From contig JADGJC010000234.1 in assembly GCA_027596075.1 (NCBI GenBank), positions 1 through 31,495 of the forward strand: 31,495 nucleotides of DNA, given 5' to 3'. This stretch comes from Rhizophlyctis rosea (lineage: Eukaryota; Chytridiomycota; Chytridiomycetes; Rhizophlyctidales; Rhizophlyctidaceae). How positions within the stretch are numbered: position 1 is the first letter of the stretch; the number at the start of each line of letters is the position of its first letter. The notes under the pieces were generated by a model. That model saw only the letters and a program-made list of their open reading frames with translations, was not told where the DNA came from and ran no database searches. Below are positions 1-9,290 of this stretch, in pieces. Position numbers and translations under genes: made by a program.

Positions 1-1895
1 CACCCAAGGAACTCAGGACTAGCCGAAGCTCGGTATACGTAGCGAAAGAAGTGCACGCACGATGCTGTGATCGCTCTTCACTTCAGCAAGCTGAAGAGTC
101 CAAAGATTGGCTCAAGAGTACCACAGGTATCGCGCTATACGCTTCGACGCCCTCGTCTACGCTAGCTGCCATGGCAACCTTGAGATAGTGACCTGAATCC
201 GCTCAGAGGGTGTTCAGGAGCCTTTGTCGTTGTGATTTGACCTGCACTTGCACGCGGGAGCCTTTTCCGAGGTAGTGAAGATATGCTGCACACCAGTCGT
301 TGGGCCCATCGTGCAGCCGAAGTGGGGTGGTGGTTGAATCAACAAAAACATGTCACCGGAAGCCAAACCTGGTTCCCGTCGTGATGCTCTTCTGATTAGG
401 CTGATTTGGCTGGGATTAAGGAAAGGAGGAGTGTCACTGGGTGTGAAAAGCACTCTTGGTGGTGGAGGAGTCTCCAGCAAACTTAGTACGCAACGATAAA
501 CCGTGAACGAGCTATATCGTCGTCCTAGTCGCATGGCGTCCCGTTATGACTAGAATAGGGGGCGAAGTCGCGGATGATCCGGCCTAAACGTCGCAACCGT
601 GGTTATGCAAGCCGTACAGTTAAACCGATGCTGGTCAATAGACCTGCTTGGTAATGAAGCAATACACACTCAAATGAACGATAAGTTCACTGTTTGGATG
701 AATATTGAGATAATTGAATAATGAACAACATAACACATACAAACGCACGAGCACATATGTCACTCAAGGTGGCACCGGTGCAACAGAAAACACGTATTAC
801 ATAAGGGTCACGTAATTCCATTCAAGCTAATACATCAGTCACATGTTTATCAATCTAACTAATCACGGGACACGTCCGAACTACTGAACGCGTTCCAGGT
901 CCGCATCCCTCCCATGCAGAGAGTTGTGAGGGCTTTATTGGGTTAGTCAGTACTTTTGGTCCTGTCGGTCACGATTTGCGTCCTCTGCATTCGTGACTGT
1001 TGCAAGGTGGAGGAAAGAGGTGCAGAATGCACGTTGTTTTCCAGCGTTCTGCAATGTACGGCCGCTTTGTTTACTAACATCAAGCCTAACCCGTCTCGTT
1101 TCTGGCTTGGGTGCGATCCATTTGTTTAGATCAACGGGATGTAAGACAGGATGCTACAAGCGCATTCGAGCTTCCACGATATCCGTCGTATTACACACAT
1201 TCCAAATTCATCATTGACCGGAAGAGAGCAAATACCTACAATTATTACATTTGTCATGGGGTGGACAATGGATGAAGGTTGAACGTCATGAATGGGGGAA
1301 GCAAACAAGATAAGCTCAAGTTGTGGCCCTCCCGTACCCAATACTCTGCTCTCTGTCCTCCCGATGAAATTTTCACATAGCTCAGATGCAAAGTATGTTC
1401 ACATCTTACATGGCTGATCTACCTGTCGCTGCAAAGTTCGAGGAATGGGGAAATGTGCGGCCCCTAGCCTACCGGGGGACGTCGTAAAGGAGCTTCAGGT
1501 GGGGACCTGGAACAGCTTTGCGGACTAAACCATCCCATTTGGCGGCACTCGGAGTGCTCCTATTTCGGAGTGTGTTCAAAATCGTGCAGCACATTGTGTG
1601 ACTGCAAAATATTCACACCCTGCTCAGCCTCGACATGAATATTCACATTGCAGAGTACCGAATTGACACTGGACGCTGCGCCTGTTGGGGCTGTAGGCGT
1701 ACCGGGCCATCAACAATCAAAAGCTGTGCAACGTCGTGCTACAAAAAGCTTAGGAGGCGCGGGCGGAAATCGCGGATCATGAGAAGCGCACAACTTCATG
1801 CGCAACTTCAACCCCATATAAATGGGCGGCCTATCTTTCCCGCCAGTTCTCCCCTTCCTCACATTGATCTTGGCCTACCGTGAACAGCGGCAAAC
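1..1895. other. Long region without a recognisable gene; upstream region of the six-Cys repeat protein gene
   Basis: Only short open frames of up to about 106 codons occur here. None has a recognisable domain, a signal peptide, or splice-compatible partners that join it to another frame. The last 80 bases carry a TATA box for the gene at 1896. The 3' end of a gene lying left of the window could be present, but I cannot see one. No tRNA, repeat array or transposon end was recognised. Confidence 0.5.
1817..1823 (+). promoter_or_regulatory. TATA box (TATAAAT) upstream of the secreted six-Cys repeat gene
   Basis: TATAAAT lies 73 bp before the ATG at 1896, embedded in CCATATAAATGG. The spacing is close to that of the TATA box before the other secreted gene (7789 to ATG 7867). 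This suggests both are focused-promoter, regulated genes. The role is inferred from position and motif only. Confidence 0.55.
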
Positions 1896-3731
1896 ATGAA
1901 ACCCAACCCTCTCATGATCACCGGACTGTTGGCACTATCAGCGCACACTCTCGCCTATCCTCTGTCGAATTCTCGAATTTCACAATTGAACCGAAATAAC
2001 CCAAAGTGCAGCTCGTGGTGCACAAACGATGATTGTAGGCGGTTCTGTGCGGGAGGTGGTTCGAAATGGCTCTCTGACGTCGACTCCGAGCCGCAACCGC
2101 AGCCGCAACCTCAACCCCAACCAGAACCCCAACCCCAACCTAACTTCACTGAAACGGAACCGGAACCACAACCAGACGACCCGCAAACAGGCGTAGCATC
2201 CTTCCGTACAACTTCATCATTGCGTAAACCCAGACCAAAATGGCTTTCTGATGAAATGCGGGAATGGCAGGAACAGCATCCCGAACCTCAACCCCAACCT
2301 GAACCCAAACCGGAACCGCAACCGGAACCCCAACCTCAACCTGAGTTCACTGAACCAGAACCTGAACCACAACCTGACGACCCACAAACAGGCGTAGCCT
2401 CCTTCCGTTCATTCTCCCCAATCCATCTCCGTCAAGCCCTCTCTGCATCCTCTTCCACCTGCGAAGCCGACTGCGATGCCAAATACAACGAGTGCATGCA
2501 GCAATTCTGGTCCTTCCCTGAAATACGGTGTGAAAGTGAACGCCGACAATGCAAGGACCTTAATTGCTCTGGCAATTGGAGTGATTGGGATGACTTGGTA
2601 TCTGGACAACAACAGCCTCAGCAACAACCCAATTCACAAGGTGGAGCAGCATCCTTCCATACCTTCTCTCCCACCGGTCTTCGCCAAGCCCTCTCTCCAT
2701 CCTCACCGACTTGCGAAGCGGACTGCGATAAAAAATACGCCGAGTGCATGGCGGGATTCTGGGCGTTCCCCGAATCATCGTGTGAACCGGCACGTCAACA
2801 ATGCAAGGAGATCAACTGCTCTGGAAATTGGAGTGATTGGGATGACTTGGTATCCGAACAACAACAACAACACCAACGACAACAACAACAACCCCAACGA
2901 CAGCCCAACCCACAATCCGCAGTATCCTCCGTTCGTACATTCTCTCCGACCCACCTTCGCCAAGCGCTTTCCCCACTCTCACCCACCTGCATTGCCGACT
3001 GTGAGAGCAAGTACAACTCCTGCATGAAGAAGCGGCCGAAGATCCCCGAATTTCAATGTGAATTCGACCGCGATCAATGCATTGACATTGACTGCTCTTT
3101 CGGATGGATAGAAGTGGAACCCGACCAAGAACCACCGGAACAACAACCCAACGCCCAACCCGCAGTCGCATCCATTCGTGCGTTCTCCGCTCCGCATCTT
3201 CGCCAATCTCCATACAAGCAATGCTCCAGGAGCTGCAGTGCTGAAGCAGATGAATGCGACTACTACAATTTTAAGTTCTATTGGAAGCCTCAAAAGGACT
3301 GTCAAAAGCGAAAGGATGAATGTATCGAATTCAAGTGTACTGAACTCGAGAAGTCCCAACCCGAGCAACCTGAACAACCCGACCAACACTCCCCTGACCA
3401 ATCCTCCACCACCCAATCCCTTCGCAGGCCCCGCACCGCCGGCGTTCGCTTCAGTGCCGCAACCGACACCGATCCCGAATCCCAACCCGAATCCCAACCC
3501 GAGGAACCACAACCCGATCCCCAACCCCAACCCGAACCCCAAACGCCCCAACCCAACAATTATCCAGAATATGACGGTTTCCGCAACCCAGATCCCACCG
3601 ACCCGCGAGCCTGCTACTTCAAGTGCATCAGGGCAGTAAGCAAGTGCCAAAACGACGGAAAGTTGGCATGGGGGGACTGCGGGACGGAGGGGGAGTGCAT
3701 GTCCAGGTGTAAATATGACTGGTTCTCGTAA
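1896..3731 (+). CDS. Secreted modular protein with repeated six-cysteine domains and Pro/Gln-rich linkers (611 aa, unknown function)
   Basis: This is a single open frame without introns. Residues 1-20 form a signal peptide (MKPNPLMITGLLALSAHTLA), so the product is probably secreted or wall-associated. A short N-terminal Cys cluster (C38, C42, C47, C51) is followed by two copies of a unit made of KWLSD, a PQPEPQ run and FTEPEPEPQPDDPQTGVASF. Four modules then follow (about 169-250, 251-344, 345-425, 426-520), each opening with a variant of SFRTFSPTHLRQAL. They share the spacing C-x3-C-x6-C-x11-C-x6-C-x4-C; in module 4 the central gap is x14. The C-terminal 39 residues hold a divergent fifth copy (C573, C577, C584, C595, C601, C605). 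The first two modules also share SGNWSDWDDLVS. The linkers are poly-Gln/Pro. I recognise no Pfam family. The even Cys number suggests disulfide-bonded helical hairpins, and the overall design resembles adhesins or wall proteins; both points are inference. A TATA box lies 73 bp upstream. Confidence 0.85.
   Translation: MKPNPLMITGLLALSAHTLAYPLSNSRISQLNRNNPKCSSWCTNDDCRRFCAGGGSKWLSDVDSEPQPQPQPQPQPEPQPQPNFTETEPEPQPDDPQTGVASFRTTSSLRKPRPKWLSDEMREWQEQHPEPQPQPEPKPEPQPEPQPQPEFTEPEPEPQPDDPQTGVASFRSFSPIHLRQALSASSSTCEADCDAKYNECMQQFWSFPEIRCESERRQCKDLNCSGNWSDWDDLVSGQQQPQQQPNSQGGAASFHTFSPTGLRQALSPSSPTCEADCDKKYAECMAGFWAFPESSCEPARQQCKEINCSGNWSDWDDLVSEQQQQHQRQQQQPQRQPNPQSAVSSVRTFSPTHLRQALSPLSPTCIADCESKYNSCMKKRPKIPEFQCEFDRDQCIDIDCSFGWIEVEPDQEPPEQQPNAQPAVASIRAFSAPHLRQSPYKQCSRSCSAEADECDYYNFKFYWKPQKDCQKRKDECIEFKCTELEKSQPEQPEQPDQHSPDQSSTTQSLRRPRTAGVRFSAATDTDPESQPESQPEEPQPDPQPQPEPQTPQPNNYPEYDGFRNPDPTDPRACYFKCIRAVSKCQNDGKLAWGDCGTEGECMSRCKYDWFS
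2400..3455 (+). repeat. Four tandem coding repeats of the six-Cys module
   Basis: Four in-frame repeats of about 80-95 codons, each made of a conserved leader, six cysteines and a Gln/Pro linker. Copies 1 and 2 are nearly identical in DNA around 2562-2601 and 2817-2856 (the stretch encoding SGNWSDWDDLV), while copies 3 and 4 are increasingly diverged. This points to stepwise duplication with recent exchange between the first two copies. Confidence 0.85.
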
Positions 3732-5349
3732 ATGGTTGGACATTTCTGCGATTTGCAGGGGGCTGACGGCGGGCGGGCGGCGGGCCGCAGATGCGTAGAT
3801 TGAGAAGAGTCAGCCATTGAAGTGAAGGAGGAAGTTAATTCGCTGGGTGATAAGGGCAGCTTGCCCATAGGACGGAGCGTTAATTTGAGGTGTTGGAAGG
3901 GAGGAAGAGGGCCATGATTTGTAGGTTGCGACAGGCCGTCTGCAGTCACTCGGCGGAACAGGTTGATCTGATTTTGTTACTTTCTGCTGGTCAATATGAA
4001 TCAATTATGTTGTTATCTACAGTATTGCGCGTATATCTAAGAGGGAGATGTGCCCATGCGTTTCACAGTGCGATTTGGTGGCAGAAACTCATGAAAATTC
4101 ACCAGTCCCTGCCGAGTATATGTCCTTTATTGCCGTTGCACCTTCGGTGGGTCGGACACCTGTCACTCGCACCTAAGCCCTTTGCACATGTGTTCAAACT
4201 CGCAAAAGTCCACATTCTAATGTTGTGAAAAAGCGGTCCTTTAGAAATCACTTAGATCATAATGTACTGCAGACAGAGATGAATGTTTTCTTTTCACAAC
4301 CTGCCAACGTAATTGCCTCTCACCTCTTCATTGCGTTCCCTCTTCTCAAGCTCGCAACATCACGTCACCATCGACATTTAAAACTGTGGTTCGCCTTTCA
4401 GTCGTCATTCGCCATCCATTTGTCTTCCTACCCACCGCGATCCATATCGTCAAAATCAACGCATGTCAGCGGTCCGCTGGAGGTTGTCAGGACCTCACAA
4501 TAATCATGTCAACCTCACGCTCAGATCATTCCGCCTTCCACCCCTAAACCAAGATGTGTTCTGGATGTGCGGATGCACCAACCAATCTCATTGTACGAAA
4601 AACGTCACTTCCAGCGAGTGTGTCTCATGGCAGAATCTCAACAGAAAAAACATCAACGCTGAGCTAAGAAAGTCAATTTTGGGCAGTGGAGCATTCAACC
4701 ATTCAAGCCTCTGCCGGCCTGCCTAATCAGAAAACATCGTCTCCATGAACATCTCCCCCCTTCCCGACCTTTTCCTGCCTGTTTCCCCTCCAAATTGCTG
4801 CACCCGCCTGGCTGCTCACAAGTCTGTCGTCATAGCGCCCGTACCAGGAGACCTCAGCAACACACACCACAATCAGATTTCGAGATCGCCAACAATTTCG
4901 ATGAAATAAAACGTATCCGCTTTCTTGTTCAATTATTCCCCGCATTCCGTTATTGCCTTGATTCATAATGCGCAAAAGTCACAATGCAGGCAAAGTGAAG
5001 TTGCTGGAACATCGTACCGTTGCTCAAGAGGTTCACATTGATACTTCCATGATCGCGCATGCCTACCACCTCTCACACGCGAGCACCTCTACTGCCTGTA
5101 GTATTTACTCCAGGACCGCCGACGGCCAAATCGGTAAATCATTCAGCACCTCAACCTTACATCCGAGGGGCAAAGCTTCCCTCGCCAGCTCTCCCCTCTA
5201 CCTTGCATTTCCGATGCATACGCCATCAACTCCCAATATTCTATATACGGCCTACGTCCTTGACCAATAAGATCGTCGGTATGCCGAACCCGCACAATAA
5301 ATCTCTGGAAAGTCTGCAACCCCCCCTGGCGCCCATTCATCATGTTTGC
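3732..5349. other. Intergenic region without a supported gene
   Basis: Short frames in several phases (for example 3890-4228, 4225-4503, 4968-5270) show no domain, no protein-like composition and no splice partners. A GC-rich tract (gggcgggcggcgggcc) lies at about 3769-3785, just after the upstream gene. The right edge abuts the target-site duplication of the transposon-like element at 5356. Nothing else was recognised. Confidence 0.5.
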
Positions 5350-5377
5350 GAATATAGGGGGTTGGAAACTCTCTCCT

Positions 5378-5444
5378 AATGGTCTAATGGCCTTAATGGC
5401 CGGACTAATGGCTTTAGTGGCCCGCACTAATGGCTGTAATGGCC
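5378..5444 (+). repeat. Left subterminal array of TAATGGC-like units
   Basis: A degenerate short tandem array with copies such as TAATGGCC, TTAATGGCC and ACTAATGGC, immediately inside the left terminal repeat. Similar subterminal repeats in other MITEs are transposase-binding sites; that role is inferred here. Confidence 0.7.
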
Positions 5445-5636
5445 TTGATCAGTGGCTTTTGTATATGATTGGTGATCGATCAAGTGATCCCTAACTGATC
5501 GGAACAGGCTGTTCCAACCTTCCTCGCTCTTGGGGTTGAACAGAGGTCGAGACCGTCCGTCCACCGCATCCGTGAACACTGTTCACGTTTTGTACCATGA
5601 AAACAAGTCCTCGATGTGTGATGACGTCACTTTCAG

Positions 5637-5705
5637 TAATGGCCTCAATGGCCTTAATGGCCTAATGGCACTAATGGCCGTAATGGCGGTAATGGCCTTA
5701 ATGGC
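5637..5705 (+). repeat. Right subterminal array of TAATGGC-like units, same orientation as the left one
   Basis: About eight degenerate units (AATGGCCTC, AATGGCCTT, AATGGCC, TAATGGCAC, TAATGGCCG, TAATGGCGG, TAATGGCCTT, AATGGC) abut the right terminal repeat. The unit direction matches the left array rather than mirroring it. Confidence 0.7.
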
Positions 5706-5753
5706 AGGAGAGAGTTTCCAACCCCCTGAATATCCCCATCCGGAAGTTGCTAT

Positions 5754-7012
5754 TTACGCAACTGTAACGTTTCCTAATGTGCCAGACTTGCAGATACTAC
5801 CAAGAAGCTCCGCAAACTCCTCAAGCGTAATCATGGTCTCTATGTCAAGCGTTGCCAAGCTATCAAACCCGTCCATGCTGTGAACATCCACTAAACCCAT
5901 TCCGTTGAAATCCTCAGGAAACTTAAGCCCATGAGCACCTTCAAAGAGGTACAATTCCCTGATCCGTCCCCTCGTAGCCGTTGGGAGGCTCTTGAGACGT
6001 CGACCATAAGAGGAGTTGCATGTTCCAATGTTAATTTCCGTATGGCGATGAACGGAGCGAGGGAGCCGGCCACCTTATATCCGAGAATACAAAGGTCCGG
6101 CCGTGATGGTGGAGATTGACGTGAAATCAACCTTGACGTCTCCCAAGCTGAGGTTGCGGAGGTGTGGCCACGCAGGGGAAATGCTGCAGGTGGCATCACC
6201 GTTGCCACGTATATGTATCCGTTCCAAGGGTGAGTGAGATCGCGAAAGCAGTGTGGATAGTCGCCGAAGGGTTGCCGTGAAAGCGCGTTTGTCCACCGTG
6301 TGCCGACTTGATATCAAGCTCACGTTTTCCAATGCTAGTCGCTGCTCTAGATCGTTGGGGGATTGGACCTTTCCGAAAATGCGAGTGAGAGTGGTCAGGA
6401 GTGCAGGAGTAAGAGCCTTGCCCTCCACCAACAACGATGTAAATTGCTCCGGTCGCACTTTAGATAAAACTATAGAATCGAAAGAGTCGACAGACAAAAG
6501 GGGCTCCGGATGTGAGTATTGCTCAAGATATGTAGGGAATCTGAGGGTGCGAAGGTTGTTTCTGCGAAAGGCGGATGCGGCGAAAATTCGATCGCCTTTG
6601 GGGGAGTTGTTGGACGTCGTTTGTGATCGTTTCCATGCAACGAGACACACACCCAGATGTCCTCTTCATAAGATCCATCCGAAAGCCCCCGACCCGCATC
6701 TGCCAAAAGGATTAGATCCAGAGTATCTCCATTCAACCATCTCAATGTGAGCGTCCTCCAACTGCAGCAAACTGCTGCAACAGTACAAATATGACGTCCC
6801 TTAGATCGATTGGTTGTACCAATATTCAAGCCTTGTAGATGTATATGACACAAGTCATACAAGTCAGGAGTCAGAAAAAAAAAAGAAACCGCCAATTTGC
6901 ATGGCAGCTCATTCCTTGTCCGATGAAATCACAGTCATGCCCCACTCACTCTATCCAATATCTTCAAGATAAGCTCAATGGGCAAATAGTTCGGTTCCAC
7001 TGCTTTTGCCAT
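5754..7012 (-). CDS. F-box protein, probably with LRR-like C-terminal part (about 305 aa, 4 exons)
   Basis: The model, read leftwards, has exons 7012-6950, 6799-6651, 6561-6091 and 5988-5754. The first exon encodes MAKAVEPNYLPIELILKILD and ends in a GTGAGT donor. Joined to exon 2 it gives a classic F-box (LPIELILKILDR ... VAAVCCSWRTL, residues about 10-40), which would bind Skp1 in an SCF ubiquitin ligase. The 89-nt intron 6562-6650 (donor GTGTGT, acceptor CGCAG) resolves a frame change and gives DIWV-NNLRTLRF. Later segments are Leu-rich and LRR-like (WPHLRNLSLGDVKV, GRIRELYLFEGAHG, LATLDIE). The last intron (5989-6090) is the weakest call: without it the frame stops at 6075. The target protein is unknown. 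A MITE-like element sits in the presumed 3' UTR, with its duplication ending 21 bp past the stop. Confidence 0.68.
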
Positions 7013-7788
7013 GCTCAGTGGGAACTCAAAGAAGTTGCAACAGTTGACTGGTTGTTTTCTAATTTTTCTGCAACATAATGCTGGTGCACTTTGGTGCGAT
7101 TGCCGGTTGGCAGGCGAAGATCTGAGAGGCCATCCGTCAGAAGATGTCCATAGCTCCCAATAGCTAAGCTAACCCGGGCATGCCCCAGGACCCACAGGAC
7201 CATCAATGCGGCCCTGGTCAGTCCGACTCATTTCGCCTCCCTGGAACACGGTTTCCCATTTGGATGGGTGGCACTTGATAATGCTGTTGGGGCTTCTCCG
7301 CACCGGTATATTGAGCTTATTCAACATCCTGCCCACAAACAGTTACCCGCAACAGGGAGTACAGAAAGGAGGTCCCAATTAGGGTTGGGTGGGAGTGCTC
7401 CAACACCACACGTTTCTCACCAGACAGCAAAGCCACAGTCGGTGGAATGAGGCCCGATAGCCATCCAGCAATAATGGGTGGACAGCAGCTAACCAACGCG
7501 GAGTTGGCAGAGTATTATTAGGGGTGAGAGATGGGGTAGGATGACAAGACGAATCACAAGCCTCCCCATGGCCGAATCGCAGGCCCTCCATACCCAATAT
7601 CGACAATGGAGACAGGGACCATTATGCGAAGGAAACGTGCTGTCAAACAAATCCTAGATCATCCTGCCGTCCTGGAGTGGATACACATTACATCGTTTTG
7701 GACACGCGGGTCGGTCAGTACGTGTTTCGGAGCCTCTGTGCATGGGGATATTGCATTTCCAAATCGCCGCCCTCGTACATAAGAATGA
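7013..7788. other. Divergent intergenic region between F-box gene 1 and the exon-modular secreted gene
   Basis: Shared upstream region of two divergently transcribed genes. Frames of 60-75 codons here have no domain or splice partner. No TATA-like motif is evident close to the F-box start; the right edge holds the TATA box of the gene at 7867. Confidence 0.5.
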
Positions 7789-7796
7789 TATATAAA
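7789..7796 (+). promoter_or_regulatory. TATA box (TATATAAA) of the exon-modular secreted protein gene
   Basis: TATATAAA lies 71 bp before the ATG at 7867, in the same arrangement as the TATA box of the other secreted gene at 1817. Assignment is by motif and spacing. Confidence 0.6.
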
Positions 7797-7866
7797 GATC
7801 TCCTGGACCGTCCTAGCCCTTATTCTCTTGGCTGCTTACTCCATCTGCATCGTCATTGCCTTCAAC

Positions 7867-9032
7867 ATGCGCGTTGCCCTCATCGCTTCTACCCTACTCG
7901 CCGGTTTGGCCTCAGCCGCTCCACAGAGCAGAACTGTCTCCAGCGGCGGCGTTACCACCTCATCAGGCAGTTCGGGCTCTGGCGTCGACATCAGCTTGGG
8001 AGACTTGGGAAGCACCGGCCGAGACCCTGTGTACACTCCAGTAAGTCCCGATATAATGCGCTATCACATAATCTCCCTTGCGCAACCGCATCAACCTTTC
8101 CTGCAGTGCCCGTCACGCATTCTCCAACGACAACCATGCGCTATTCCGGACACGCAGGTTCCATGTGGTAACGGTCAAACTGTAACTCTTGGTTGCTATC
8201 TGAACGCCGACCAGACCACCTGCTCCGTTCAGCTGCCTCCTTGCTCGAGTGGAAGCCAAACCAGTACCACCACAAAGAAGATCACTACCACAACCAAAAC
8301 GAAGACGACGTCAGCGCCTGGTTCCACCGTCACGCCATACACTCCAGTAAGTGCTGCATCCCTCTGAATCAGAGGCCATCATGAAATAAAGCATTCAACT
8401 AATGGACCGTTCACAGTGCCCGGACGACTTGCTCAACTCTCGTCAAGCAAGCTGCAATGCTCCCGCCATTGTTTACGCATGCCCTGATGGCAGCTGGTCC
8501 AGCTACAAATGCTACTTGAATGATGATGGCAACTCCTGCTCGGCTGCTCTTTCCCCTTGCCCCTCGGCAACGACCACTACAAAGTCGACCAAAACGACGA
8601 CAACCACAACAACTAAAACGACGACGACCACAACTACAACCTCCAAACCTACTACCACGACCACTACTACTACCACCACCACAAAATCGACTACTACGAC
8701 TACTACCACCAAAGCCACTACCACCACCACTACCACCGCCAAACCGGTCGATACCCCGACCCCTCTTCCAGGCTATGAGGACTTCGCCGCTCCCTTGACT
8801 GTGGTATGCATTGTCCATTTCATCCTCGGACTGGCTCATCATGAACTTACTCTCTACCATCCTATTTTAGTGCACCGCCAAGCAATCGACCGCGTCTGGC
8901 TGCACTGCTCCAGGCGTCGCAATCCAATGCGCCAACGGCGAGTGGACTGGCTACAGGTGCTACCTGAAGAAGGACGGTAAAACCTGCGAATCGTCCGTTG
9001 CACCTTGTCCGGAAGCCGAGTCTGACGCCTAA
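7867..9032 (+). CDS. Secreted Thr-rich protein with three exon-encoded six-Cys modules (320 aa, 4 exons)
   Basis: Exons are 7867-8040, 8107-8346, 8417-8803 and 8871-9032; all three introns are GT-AG and phase 0. The start is the first ATG after the TATA box and gives a clean signal peptide (MRVALIASTLLAGLASAA). Each of exons 2-4 starts exactly at the first Cys of a module, with spacing C-x9(or 11)-C-x8-C-x9-C-x8-C-x6-C. The conserved core reads DGSWSSYKCYLNDDGNSC, NGEWTGYRCYLKKDGKTC, or in the first copy NGQTVTLGCYLNADQTTC. Modules are separated by Thr-rich, probably O-mannosylated linkers; the one in exon 3 is almost pure Thr with Lys. This layout is usual for extracellular fungal proteins that join carbohydrate-binding or adhesive domains. 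The aromatic residues in NGxW and CYL would suit sugar binding, but I recognise no CBM family and none is claimed. Confidence 0.85.
8557..8760 (+). repeat. Thr-codon microsatellite encoding a mucin-like linker
   Basis: A dense run of ACN codons (ACC, ACT, ACA, ACG mixed) interrupted by Lys and Ser codons, inside exon 3 of the secreted modular protein. The use of all four Thr codons argues that the stretch is kept for its protein sequence rather than being fresh slippage. Confidence 0.75.
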
Positions 9033-9290
9033 GAGAGCATCCCCTTCGCTTCTCAAACATTCTCCTGGTGTCATCCGGGTTGTGCGTCATCTTTGTATGC
9101 TTCTTTAATAATGTTGTTGGCTGGTCCAATACATAGAGTACACAACTTTGCACCATAGACACGTTGAAGCAGTTTCCACTTTGTTTTTGGCCGACCATTT
9201 GATGCCTACACTATATCCATCCGCAACATGTTATTGAACAAATCAAGTCGGAAACTAAACACAACACCCCAAAACACCCCACCATCCCTC

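Larger units (their letters stand above)
5356..5727. mobile_element. MITE-like non-autonomous DNA transposon, 372 bp
   Basis: The ends are perfect 22-bp inverted repeats: 5356-5377 begins AGGGGGTTGGAA and 5706-5727 is its exact reverse complement. They are flanked directly by a 6-bp direct repeat GAATAT (5350-5355 and 5728-5733), as expected of a target-site duplication. Just inside each end is a degenerate array of TAATGGC-type units (5378-5444 and 5637-5705), and both arrays run in the same orientation although the termini are inverted. The core contains GGAACAGGCTGTTCC (5501-5515), GTGAACACTGTTCAC (5572-5586) and TGACGTCA (5622-5629). There is no transposase; a 117-codon frame across it is only read-through of the repeat. 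A 6-bp duplication does not fit the common 2, 3, 8 or 9 bp superfamilies, so I leave the superfamily open. Confidence 0.75.

Noticed and set aside
214..534. 106-codon minus-strand frame in the left flank
   Set aside because: No domain, protein-like pattern or splice partner; ordinary for chance.
2476..3027. 183-codon plus-strand frame overlapping the repeat gene
   Set aside because: An alternative frame of the same repeats. It shows no signal peptide and its repetition follows from the sense frame.
2979..3743. 254-codon open frame on the minus strand
   Set aside because: It is the antisense shadow of the repeat protein gene: its Gly/Leu runs mirror the Pro/Gln codons, and the sense strand has a signal peptide, TATA box and conserved modules.
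5530..5883. 117-codon frame with repeated MALMAVMA
   Set aside because: Produced by the TAATGGC array of the transposon and the antisense of F-box gene 1.
6075..6650. F-box gene 1 as a frameshifted pseudogene
   Set aside because: The frame change is explained by an 89-nt intron with GTGTGT donor and CGCAG acceptor, and a further exon supplies the F-box start; only the last intron remains uncertain.
8411..8860. Gly/Ser-rich 149-codon antisense frame
   Set aside because: Shadow of the Thr-codon linker; no independent support.
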